Origin: Oscillospiraceae bacterium
GTDB lineage: Bacteria; Bacillota; Clostridia; Oscillospirales; Ruminococcaceae
Assembly: GCA_004557855.1 (NCBI GenBank)
Contig: SFFJ01000006.1
Location: 1-64,000, forward strand
Direction: 5' to 3'
Length of the DNA: 64,000 nucleotides
The first letter of the stretch is position 1. Each line of letters starts with the position of its first letter. Of the stretch, positions 51,556-58,627 are shown piece by piece. The notes under the pieces were generated by a model. The model was not told the origin of the DNA and did not search any database. It worked only from the letters and a program-made list of their open reading frames with translations. The position numbers and the translations under genes were made by a program.

Positions 51556-51657
51556 GGGGGCAGGTCGCCCGGCGGGCAGACCGCCTTCGGCGGTCTCGGC
51601 GGCCTGCGGCCGCCGGTTCCGGCTGCGCCGGAACGCCCGCCGGGCGAACCTGCCCCC
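51556..51657. repeat. cloverleaf repeat I (longest outer stem)
   Basis: A 22-bp outer stem (51556-51577 with 51635-51657, a single bulged A on the 3' side) and abutting hairpins at 51578-51596 (loop TTC), 51597-51615 (loop TGC) and 51616-51634 (loop TGC). Confidence 0.9.
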
Positions 51658-51739
51658 TGCTGTTCCCCGGTATTTGTCCCCATCCCAAGAACAAATGCCT
51701 ACCCACTAAAAACATTTTCTTTCCTTTCGCCGCTTTATG

Positions 51740-51748
51740 TGCTAAAAT
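51740..51748 (+). promoter_or_regulatory. extended -10 promoter of the DUF5058-M20 unit
   Basis: TGCTAAAAT, 70 bp before the GTG start. No clear -35. Confidence 0.55.
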
Positions 51749-51817
51749 ATTGCTATCCCTTTCCGGCCGCGGCCCGTCCCGCCGGAATTTCCGCTAAATG
51801 CAAAGGAGTGACAGTGT

Positions 51818-52555
51818 GTGAATTTTTCCGTCAATAGCCCCATTCTGTTTGTGCTGGCCGGGATCATCATTCTGGCCGTGCTGCTGCAGTCGGTCTTTTT
51901 CCTGGTGCGTGCCGTCCGCCGCAGCAAGGAGATCGGCATGGACCAGCAAAAGCTGCGCAAAACGATGATCACCGCCGGCGTCTTTACCATCGCCCCGGCC
52001 GTCGCCATCGTCATCAGCGTCATCACCCTCTCCAAGGACCTCGGCCTGCCGCTGCCGTGGCTGCGCCTTTCGGTGGTCGGCTCCCTCTCCTACGAGACCA
52101 TCGCCGCCACCAATGCCGAAAGCGCCATGGGTCTGGTGTTCGGGCAGGTTTCCTCCCTCACCGGCTCCCAGTATGTCACCATCGCATGGGTCATGACCAT
52201 CAGCATCATGCTGGGTATCTGGCTGGTGCCGGTCATCGGTAAAAAGCTGCTGGGTGGCATGTCCAAGATCGAAAACCGGGATAAGCGCTGGGGTGATATC
52301 CTCTCCTCCGCCCTGTTCATCGGTATGATCGCCGCCTTCCTCGGCTATGTCTTCTGCGATTTCGGCACCATCTTCCACGGCGACCCCTCCGGTCTCATTC
52401 CGGTGTGCGTCATGGTCGTTTCCGCCGTCATCATGGCGCTGTGCGGCCTTATTCTTAAAAAAACCGGCTGGCACTGGGTGGGCGATTACGCTCTGCCGAT
52501 GAGTCTTGTGCTCGGCATGGCCTCCGCCATTCCCATTACCGGCTGGCTGTCCTGA
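51818..52555 (+). CDS. DUF5058 family membrane protein
   Basis: A 245-residue polytopic membrane protein of the DUF5058 family, with about six helices (about 10-28, 52-72, 122-142, 165-187, 195-215 and 225-243). No transport or enzymatic motif is recognised. The start is GTG at 51818, 8 nt from AAAGGAG. It is 21 bp upstream of a second membrane gene and then an M20 peptidase, so the pair may form a carrier for the peptidase's substrate or product. That role is inferred only from the neighbourhood. Confidence 0.82.
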   Translation: MNFSVNSPILFVLAGIIILAVLLQSVFFLVRAVRRSKEIGMDQQKLRKTMITAGVFTIAPAVAIVISVITLSKDLGLPLPWLRLSVVGSLSYETIAATNAESAMGLVFGQVSSLTGSQYVTIAWVMTISIMLGIWLVPVIGKKLLGGMSKIENRDKRWGDILSSALFIGMIAAFLGYVFCDFGTIFHGDPSGLIPVCVMVVSAVIMALCGLILKKTGWHWVGDYALPMSLVLGMASAIPITGWLS

Positions 52556-52576
52556 CGGAAAGGAGGATAACATCGT

Positions 52577-53245
52577 ATGAAAAATAAATCCATGAGCTAT
52601 ATTGATTCCGTCCACCACTACGGCCGCATCTGGAACCTTTCCATGGTGGTGCTTCTCCTGATGTTCCCTGCCGCCGTTTCCATCATCTTTCACGCCCCCG
52701 CCGACGGCAAGGGCCTTTTGATGGGGCTGGTCGCCACCGCCCCCATGTACTGGGCGGTCGGCTTTATTGAAACGCTGACCTATGTGCCCATGCTGGGCGC
52801 GGGCGGCAGCTACCTCTCCTTCGTCACCGGCAATATCGGCAACCTCAAGCTGCCCTGCGCCCTCAATGCGCTGGAGCAGGCGGATGTCAAGGCCAACAGC
52901 GAGGAGGGCGAGATCGTCTCCACCGTGGCCATCGCCGTTTCCAGCATCGTCACCACCATCATCATCCTGCTGGGCGTCATCCTCATCATCCCGCTTACCC
53001 CCGTGCTGGAAAGCCCTGCGCTGGCGCCCGCCTTTGCGCAGCTGCTGCCCGCCCTGTTCGGCGGTCTCGGCGTGGTGTTCATCTCCAAAAATGCCAAGCT
53101 CTCCATCGCTCCCATCTGCCTGATGCTGGTGCTGTTCATCTTCGTCCCCGCCCTCAATGCGGGAACCGTCGGCATCATGGTGCCGGTCAGCGTGCTGTTC
53201 ACCGTGGGCGTTGCCCGCATCCTGTATAAAAAGGGCATCCTGTAA
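52577..53245 (+). CDS. membrane protein partner of DUF5058
   Basis: A 222-residue protein with about six helices, not assigned to a characterised family. A Gly-rich loop (MLGAGGSYLSFVTGNIGNLK near residues 74-93) between helices could be a re-entrant or substrate-contact loop. Its soluble loop (KLPCALNALEQADVKANSEE) is mildly acidic. A GGAGG site and 21-bp spacing tie it to DUF5058. The two similar-sized membrane proteins could be a heteromeric transporter; no energising ATPase is present. Confidence 0.75.
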   Translation: MKNKSMSYIDSVHHYGRIWNLSMVVLLLMFPAAVSIIFHAPADGKGLLMGLVATAPMYWAVGFIETLTYVPMLGAGGSYLSFVTGNIGNLKLPCALNALEQADVKANSEEGEIVSTVAIAVSSIVTTIIILLGVILIIPLTPVLESPALAPAFAQLLPALFGGLGVVFISKNAKLSIAPICLMLVLFIFVPALNAGTVGIMVPVSVLFTVGVARILYKKGIL

Positions 53246-53277
53246 CGCTGCCCGTTCACCCGCAAGGAGGTTTTATC

Positions 53278-54714
53278 ATGGTCGTACTTTATGTGATTCT
53301 GGCCGTTCTTGTCCTGCTCATCGCCGTTGTGCTGCTGCGTACTGCAGCGTTCCGTCCCAAATCGCAGGGCGAAGCAAGCTATGCCCCGGTGGAATTTGAC
53401 CGGGAGCGCACCGTTTCCAACCTGCAAAAGCTGGTGCGCTGCCGCACCGTCAGCTACGCCGATGCCGCCAAGGAGGATCAGGCGGAATTCGAAAAGCTCA
53501 TTGCGCTGCTGCCGGAATTGTACCCCCACGTCTACGAAAAATGCACCCTCACCCGCCTGCCGGACCGCGGCCTGCTGTTCTACTGGGCGGGCAAGGCCCA
53601 CGATGAGGCTTCGGTAATGATGGCGCACTTTGATGTTGTCCCGGTGGAGGAGGAAAACTGGAAAAAGCCCCCCTTCGAGGGCATCATTGAGGACGGCGTG
53701 CTGTGGGGCCGCGGCACCCTTGATACCAAGGTCACCTTTAACGGCGTGCTTTCCGCTGCCGATCATCTCATCGCCGAGGGCTTCCAGCCGGAGCAGGATG
53801 TTTACTTCGCCTTCTCCGGTCAGGAGGAGATCAACGGCCCCGGCGCCACCAATATCGTCCGCTGGTTCCGGGAGCACAATGTCAACATCCAGCTGGTGGT
53901 GGATGAGGGCGGTGCGGTGGTCGAGGATGTATTCCCCGGCGTCAAGCAGCCCTGTGCGCTCATCGGTATTGCCGAAAAGGGCATGATGAACCTGGAATAC
54001 AGCGTTTCCTCCGCCGGCGGTCACGCCTCCGCCCCCAAGCCCCACACCCCCGTAGGCGTACTGGCGGATGCCTGCTGCAAGGTAGAAAATCACCCCTTTA
54101 CCATGCACATCACCGCCCCGGCCGCCAAGATGTTCGATACCCTCGGCCGTCATTCCACCTTCCTTTACCGCATGATCTTCGCCAACCTCTGGCTCTTCGG
54201 CGGCGTACTGGATAACCTGTGCAAAAAGCAGGGCGGCGAATTGAATGCCCTGATGCGCACCACCGTAGCCTTTACCCAGATGCAGGGCAGTAAAGCCTCC
54301 AATGTTATTCCGCCCAGCGCCTCCATGGTCAGCAATATGCGGCTCAATCCCGCCGATACCATGGACAGCGCCATGGAATACATCCGCGGGGTCATCGGCA
54401 ATGACGCCGTCAAACTGCGCTGCGTCGAGGGCATGAACCCCAGCCCCATCAGTGAGACCGACTGCCCCGCATGGGATAAGGTCGCCTCCGCCGTAGCGGG
54501 CACCTGGCAGGGCTCTCTTGTTTCCCCCTACCTGATGGTACAGTGCAGCGACAGCCGTCATTACGGCCCCGTCAGCAACCATGTTTACCGCTTCTCCGCC
54601 ATGGACCTCACCGCCGAGGAGCGCAGCACCATCCACGGCAACAATGAGCGCATCCGCACCGAGGTCATCGGCCGTGCGGTGGAGTTCTACATCCGTCTGA
54701 TGAGCCAGTGCTGA
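53278..54714 (+). CDS. membrane-anchored M20 family metallopeptidase (PM20D1/CPS-like)
   Basis: A 478-residue M20 dizinc hydrolase with an N-terminal helix (2-22). Zinc ligands: MMAHFDVVPVEEENW near 118 (His, Asp), GRGTLDTKVTFNG near 147 (bridging Asp), SGQEEINGPGATN near 181 (Glu-Glu), an Asp in VVDEGG near 210, and the late His in CSDSRHYGPVSNH near 426. The layout resembles yeast carboxypeptidase S and animal PM20D1 (N-acyl amino acid hydrolase). The anchor and membrane neighbours suggest action at the membrane. AAGGAGG precedes the ATG. Confidence 0.88.
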   Translation: MVVLYVILAVLVLLIAVVLLRTAAFRPKSQGEASYAPVEFDRERTVSNLQKLVRCRTVSYADAAKEDQAEFEKLIALLPELYPHVYEKCTLTRLPDRGLLFYWAGKAHDEASVMMAHFDVVPVEEENWKKPPFEGIIEDGVLWGRGTLDTKVTFNGVLSAADHLIAEGFQPEQDVYFAFSGQEEINGPGATNIVRWFREHNVNIQLVVDEGGAVVEDVFPGVKQPCALIGIAEKGMMNLEYSVSSAGGHASAPKPHTPVGVLADACCKVENHPFTMHITAPAAKMFDTLGRHSTFLYRMIFANLWLFGGVLDNLCKKQGGELNALMRTTVAFTQMQGSKASNVIPPSASMVSNMRLNPADTMDSAMEYIRGVIGNDAVKLRCVEGMNPSPISETDCPAWDKVASAVAGTWQGSLVSPYLMVQCSDSRHYGPVSNHVYRFSAMDLTAEERSTIHGNNERIRTEVIGRAVEFYIRLMSQC

Positions 54715-54733
54715 CCCCATAACGCCATAAAAT

Positions 54734-54764
54734 CACCCCCGACCCTGCGGCCGGGGGTGTTTTC
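54734..54764. terminator. terminator between convergent M20 and anti-sigma genes
   Basis: Stem CACCCCCG/CGGGGGTG with a 10-nt loop and TTTT on the plus side, 19 bp after the M20 stop. On the minus strand the stem is followed by ATTTTATGG, so it may serve both genes. Confidence 0.82.
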
Positions 54765-54775
54765 CATGCTTTTAT

Positions 54776-56881
54776 TTATTTTGCGGAAGAAGCAGAGTAA
54801 TATATCACACCGACCCCTGCTACCCATGTATCGCCGCTGTCGCTGCACTCACCGAGTGTTTCCCCCTGCTTTACCGTATCGCCGGGCTTCAGCGTCACAT
54901 TTTTCATGTGTCCGTACAGAATGGCGCTGCCGTCCTCATGCCGGATCAAAACCGGCTGCCTGCCCATGTGACCGATCCATCGCTCCTTGTACTCCGGCGG
55001 CGTCTGTTCCACCACGCCGTCCCGCATGGCCACCGCCGCAGTCCCGGCCGGCGCTTCAAAAAGGCGGTAGGTAGGACAGCTTGCCCCGATTACCCCTCGG
55101 GACATTGTCCCGTTTTTCGCCGGAGCAATGTATGCGCTGTCCTCTGTCCATTCCACGGTCTCCATGGGCAGAATGGGGGCATCGTATGCGTTGTGCCCTA
55201 CCGTAAAGCCCGTCACGGTTCCGTCCCGGGCGGTCTTCAGCGTTATATCCTCCTCCCGCACCAGACTGAACTCAATACCGAAAACTCCCGAAGAACCGTT
55301 TCCGAAATTTCCGCTGTCTCCCGTTGTTCCCAGCTGCGTATAAGCGATCACTTCATCGCCCGCCTGCACATAAATCTCCTCACAATGGGCATATACCGCA
55401 TACCGTCCGTCTTCCTGCCGTATCAGGATGCACCGGCCCATTCCCTGATTCCAACCCTTCTCCGCAGTATATACGACCGTTCCGGCCTGCAATGCGGTAA
55501 ACGGGGTCCCTTTCTGTCGGCTGTAGAATGCCGTCACACCCCGAATCGGCTCCTCAAGTCGGTATCCGGCAAACGGCTCCCTGTAATAATATCGGTCAAA
55601 TATCTCCTCAAAAGCCGGTTCGTCCTCCGCTGCGGGGGATTGCCGCAAAAGGTTGACTCCGCCGCAGTAGACCGCCTCGATCTCCTCCGGCGCTATGGCC
55701 CTGCAGAATATCATCTTCATTTCTGTTTTTGTTGCTGTCTGGTTCCCGTCTCTGCTTCTCAACTCGACCTCTGTACCGTCTTTCAAATACACAGCCCAGC
55801 CCAGCGACGAGTCTACCGGCCGGTTTATCGTAATTTCCATCGAGACCGGAGAGCATTTCACCGTTACGCCCTCCGCTGCATCCAGCCCCACACTCTCCAC
55901 CGTCTGCGGGATATCAAAGCTGACCTCCCACTCGGCGTCATACTCCGGCACCCGCTTCCATCTTCCCGGCTGAATATATTGCAGGTTCGGCAGCTCCTCC
56001 TCCGCCACATCATAATAGTACACACTATAGTAAGAGCCATCACATCCGCCGACATTCTCCACACTCTCCCCTGTGCTGTCGCAAAGGACTCCATGGGGCG
56101 GGCTGTTTGGTTCATAACGGTCCTCCCTATAGCGCAAAAAAACATACAGCCTGCCATCTTCATAGTACGCCATATCAATGGTTTGCACCACTTCACCATC
56201 GGTGTTACGCACCTCATAGCTGCCCCCATCACCGTTTTTCATCTGCGGATAATCCGAGATCCACTCGTCAAGATCTACCCCCCTGCGCACGGCGCTGTCA
56301 CACAGCGCTTTCATATCCACCTTCGCAATAAAGGTATCTCCCGTCCGTTCCAGATGCCCCAGCCCGCTTACCCGCAGGTGGGCGGTGCTGCCCCGCATGG
56401 CGTCGTTCCAGTCCGCCACCAGATAGCCGCACAGGATATTGCTCTTTTCCTTGGGGGGCTGCGCCGAGAAGATCACCCCGCCGCCTGCATCCACACTTGC
56501 CTCCCCGAAGTCCAGCCGGCCATCCACAGTGCTCCTCTCCCCGAAAATCGCCGCGGGTGCCTGCATCTCCCACAGCAGGTACAGCACCCGTTCATCCGCC
56601 AGCGCCTCCGTCACCGTAAAGGTGATGTCCCCGGCATCCACCTGCACCGCCAGCGGCTCGGTGTAGTCGGTCATTTGCTCCGGCCCTGCATTCAGCACGT
56701 CCTGCCAGCCAAAGTATTTCCCCGCCGCCACCGCCGAAGCGCACAGCAGCAGCACCGCCGCCGCCAGGGGCAACGCCCGCCGCAGCCACAGCACCCTGTT
56801 TCCCTTGCGGGGAACGCTCGCTTCCTCTATCATATCTGCCGGGACCTCACCCAGCAGCTCCCACAGTTCCTTTCGCTTCAT
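54776..56881 (-). CDS. DUF4179-type anti-sigma factor fused to two degenerate LytM (M23-like) domains
   Basis: A 701-residue membrane protein. A short cytoplasmic segment (1-33), one helix (about 34-54) and a DUF4179-like extracellular part (about 60-400) match anti-sigma factors paired with ECF sigma genes. The C terminus adds two LytM-like modules: about 450-560 (ALQAGTVVYTAEKGWNQG, YAVYAHCEEIYVQAGDEVI) and about 600-700 (IRHEDGSAILYGHMKNVTLK, GDTVKQGETLGECSD). Neither keeps the HxxxD plus HxH zinc set of active M23 enzymes, so they probably bind cell wall rather than cut it. Overlaps the sigma gene by 4 nt. Confidence 0.85.
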   Translation of the reverse strand: MKRKELWELLGEVPADMIEEASVPRKGNRVLWLRRALPLAAAVLLLCASAVAAGKYFGWQDVLNAGPEQMTDYTEPLAVQVDAGDITFTVTEALADERVLYLLWEMQAPAAIFGERSTVDGRLDFGEASVDAGGGVIFSAQPPKEKSNILCGYLVADWNDAMRGSTAHLRVSGLGHLERTGDTFIAKVDMKALCDSAVRRGVDLDEWISDYPQMKNGDGGSYEVRNTDGEVVQTIDMAYYEDGRLYVFLRYREDRYEPNSPPHGVLCDSTGESVENVGGCDGSYYSVYYYDVAEEELPNLQYIQPGRWKRVPEYDAEWEVSFDIPQTVESVGLDAAEGVTVKCSPVSMEITINRPVDSSLGWAVYLKDGTEVELRSRDGNQTATKTEMKMIFCRAIAPEEIEAVYCGGVNLLRQSPAAEDEPAFEEIFDRYYYREPFAGYRLEEPIRGVTAFYSRQKGTPFTALQAGTVVYTAEKGWNQGMGRCILIRQEDGRYAVYAHCEEIYVQAGDEVIAYTQLGTTGDSGNFGNGSSGVFGIEFSLVREEDITLKTARDGTVTGFTVGHNAYDAPILPMETVEWTEDSAYIAPAKNGTMSRGVIGASCPTYRLFEAPAGTAAVAMRDGVVEQTPPEYKERWIGHMGRQPVLIRHEDGSAILYGHMKNVTLKPGDTVKQGETLGECSDSGDTWVAGVGVIYYSASSAK

Positions 56882-57438
56882 AGCGTGATCTCCTCCTTTT
56901 CCAGCTCACCTCGCAGGGTACGCCGCAGCCGTTCCAGTATGCTTTTGGCCCGCCGCGCGGGGATTCCGCAGTGTGCGGCCGCCGTTTTCAGCGGCTCCGC
57001 CCACCAGTACCGCCGCAGGAACAGTATCCGTTCCTCCGGGGTCAGCCCCCGCAAAAAGCGCTCCAGCGCCGCCGCTATGGCCCTGCGTTCCCAATGCTGC
57101 TCCGGGGTATCCCGGTCAGGCAGCATCTCGCCCAGCTCCTCCCAAATCAGCGTGATCTCCCCGCCGCCGCGCTTTTGCCGGTTCTGCTTTTCCAGCCGGT
57201 TCAGCGCCACATTGCGGGTGATGCGTCCCAGGTAGGCCGCCAGGCTTCTCGGCTCCTCCGGCGGGATGCTGCACCACGCCCGATGAAGGGCGTCATTCAC
57301 ACATTCCTCGGCGTCCTGCCCGTTTTGCAGGATATTCCGGGCGATGGCGCCGCACAGGGCGCCGTACTGCCGCTGGGTCTCGGTAATGGCCTCCTCGCAG
57401 CGTTCCCGGTACAGCCGCAGGATTTCCTCGTCCCGCAT
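56878..57438 (-). CDS. ECF-type sigma-70 family sigma factor
   Basis: A 186-residue sigma factor. Region 2 is at about 22-85 (ILQNGQDAEECVNDALHRAW, LAAYLGRITRNVALNRLEKQ); region 4 is at about 125-180 (LTPEERILFLRRYWWAEPLK, CGIPARRAKSILERLRRTL). Start ATG at 57438 with GAAAGGAGG. Translationally coupled to the DUF4179 anti-sigma gene, so its activity is probably released by a cell-envelope signal. A 12-bp palindrome lies just upstream, inside the leader. Confidence 0.92.
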   Translation of the reverse strand: MRDEEILRLYRERCEEAITETQRQYGALCGAIARNILQNGQDAEECVNDALHRAWCSIPPEEPRSLAAYLGRITRNVALNRLEKQNRQKRGGGEITLIWEELGEMLPDRDTPEQHWERRAIAAALERFLRGLTPEERILFLRRYWWAEPLKTAAAHCGIPARRAKSILERLRRTLRGELEKEEITL

Positions 57439-57457
57439 TTTCCCGCCTCCTTTCGGT

Positions 57458-57469
57458 TGAAGTACTTCA
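57458..57469. promoter_or_regulatory. 12-bp palindrome before the sigma gene
   Basis: TGAAGTACTTCA, a perfect dyad 20 bp upstream of the sigma start, just before its SD. It could be a small operator or chance; no clear -10/-35 was assigned. Confidence 0.4.
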
Positions 57470-57512
57470 CCCTTATTGACCGTCTTTTTCTCTCCCCGGC
57501 CGTTTTTCTATG

Positions 57513-57540
57513 AAAAAAGCCCGCCGGGCGGCAGGCTTTT
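57513..57540 (-). terminator. terminator of the thioredoxin-like gene
   Basis: Minus strand: GCCTGCC/GGCGGGC stem followed by TTTTTT, 11 bp past the stop. Confidence 0.85.
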
Positions 57541-57550
57541 GCAGGTTCGC

Positions 57551-57865
57551 TTAATAGAATTTCAGCAGGTTGGTGTAATATTCCGGCAGCACGATGCCCT
57601 CGACGGTATGCACCTTCATGCCCTCCCGGAACACCAGCAGGGTAGGCAGCTCCTTGATCTGGAACCGTTCTCCCAGTGCGATATCATCGGTCACATTGAT
57701 GCGGCAGACCTTCACATCGTATTGCTCCGCCTCCGCCAAAAATTTCTCGTACACCGGCTCCATGGCCGCTGCAAAGGGGCTGAACCCCGCCGTAAAGTAC
57801 AGGTAGGTTTTTCCCTCCCGGATGACCCCGTCTATATTTTTGCTGCTGATCTCCACCATTTGCAT
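57551..57865 (-). CDS. thioredoxin-fold protein lacking the CxxC active site
   Basis: A 104-residue single thioredoxin domain, standard length. Aligning TAGFSPFAAAMEPV with the usual WAPWCGPCKMMAPV places Ser and Ala at the two active-site Cys, so it cannot be a classical disulfide reductase. The cis-Pro loop (IKELPTLLVF near residue 75) is kept, so the fold and peptide-binding face are probably intact. ATG at 57865 with AAGGAAG is preferred to the ATG 12 codons upstream. Single gene with a terminator. Confidence 0.88.
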   Translation of the reverse strand: MQMVEISSKNIDGVIREGKTYLYFTAGFSPFAAAMEPVYEKFLAEAEQYDVKVCRINVTDDIALGERFQIKELPTLLVFREGMKVHTVEGIVLPEYYTNLLKFY

Positions 57866-57958
57866 GGGTTCCACTTCCTTTTTTATCGTTACTGCCCCCA
57901 TTTTAGCACTTTCCCGCCCGAATGAAAACCTTTTCCCCGTTAATTTTTACCCATTTAC

Positions 57959-57987
57959 TTGCTTTTTTTCCGCAAAGATTGTAACAT
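57959..57987 (+). promoter_or_regulatory. sigma-A promoter of the YegP-like gene
   Basis: -35 TTGCTT (57959-57964), 17-bp spacer, -10 TAACAT (57982-57987). Confidence 0.7.
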
Positions 57988-58024
57988 AGAGCTACAAAGA
58001 AAACTTCTATCAGGAGGGTATCAC

Positions 58025-58396
58025 ATGGGCAAATTTGTAATGAAAGAAACCAAAAACGGCGTTAAGTTTGACCTGAAGGCCGGCAACGGCGAGGTTATCG
58101 CCACTTCCGAAGTTTATTCCGGCGATGCCGCCTGCAAAAAGGGCATCGAAAGCGTGCGCAAGAACGCCGTAGAGGCCAAGCTGGAGGATCAGACCGTCGA
58201 GGGCTTCGAGACCGTCACCAACCCCAAGTTCGAGGTCTACACCGATAAGACCGGCGAATTCCGCTTCCGCCTGAAGGCCCGCAACGGCGAAATCATTGCG
58301 GTTTCCGAGGGCTACAAGGCCAAGGCCAGCTGCCTCAACGGCATCGAAAGCGTCCGCAAGAACGCCCCCGACGCCCCCGTTGTCGCCGCCGAATAA
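58025..58396 (+). CDS. YegP family protein (two DUF1508 repeats)
   Basis: A 123-residue protein made of two DUF1508 repeats: FDLKAGNGEVIATSEVYSGD with GIESVRKNA (first), and FRLKARNGEIIAVSEGYKAK with GIESVRKNAPDA (second). This is the YegP arrangement. Function unknown; it is an abundant small soluble protein in many gut bacteria. ATG at 58025 with AGGAGGG. Monocistronic between its own promoter and terminator. Confidence 0.93.
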   Translation: MGKFVMKETKNGVKFDLKAGNGEVIATSEVYSGDAACKKGIESVRKNAVEAKLEDQTVEGFETVTNPKFEVYTDKTGEFRFRLKARNGEIIAVSEGYKAKASCLNGIESVRKNAPDAPVVAAE

Positions 58397-58412
58397 CCTA
58401 CCCCGCACCAAG

Positions 58413-58441
58413 AAAGCGGCCTCATCACGGGGCCGCTTTTC
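58413..58441 (+). terminator. terminator of the YegP-like gene
   Basis: AAAGCGGCC, 9-nt loop, GGCCGCTTTT, 17 bp past the stop. Confidence 0.88.
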
Positions 58442-58473
58442 CCATCCCCGCCGGCCGCTGCCCGCCACCCATC

Positions 58474-58564
58474 GGGCCCGCAGGGCAAGCCGCCTGCGGC
58501 GGCTTCGGGGGGGGCGCGAAGCGCCCCCCGGCTCCGGCCTACGGCCGGAGCGCCCTGCGGGCCC
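58474..58564. repeat. cloverleaf repeat J
   Basis: Perfect 13-bp outer stem (58474-58486 with 58552-58564) and abutting hairpins at 58487-58505 (loop TGC), 58506-58530 (loop GAA, two extra G in the 5' arm) and 58531-58551 (loop TAC). It sits between two convergent terminators; CTGCA follows at 58572. Confidence 0.9.
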
Positions 58565-58591
58565 CCGCCCCCTGCACAGACCCGCCATATC

Positions 58592-58621
58592 AAAAAAGCG
58601 GCCCCTGCGGAGCCGCTTTTT
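58592..58621 (-). terminator. terminator of prfC
   Basis: AAAAAAGCGGC ... GCCGCTTTTT, a symmetric stem with T tracts on both strands, ending 6 bp before the prfC stop on the minus strand. Confidence 0.88.
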
Positions 58622-58627
58622 CTGTTA

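Larger units (their letters stand above)
51489..51817. other. intergenic region ade / DUF5058 unit
   Basis: Holds the ade terminator, cloverleaf repeat I, the DUF5058 extended -10 promoter (51740-51748) and AAAGGAG. No gene. Confidence 0.8.

Noticed and set aside
51489..51817. Purine riboswitch near the adenine deaminase genes
   Set aside because: No conserved purine-aptamer core was found here or before the Nudix gene; the structured sequences in both gaps are cloverleaf repeats and terminators.
58474..58564. Cloverleaf copies as simple rho-independent terminators
   Set aside because: Most lack a T tract, and separate good terminators lie beside several copies (13770, 48979, 51502, 58413, 58592).
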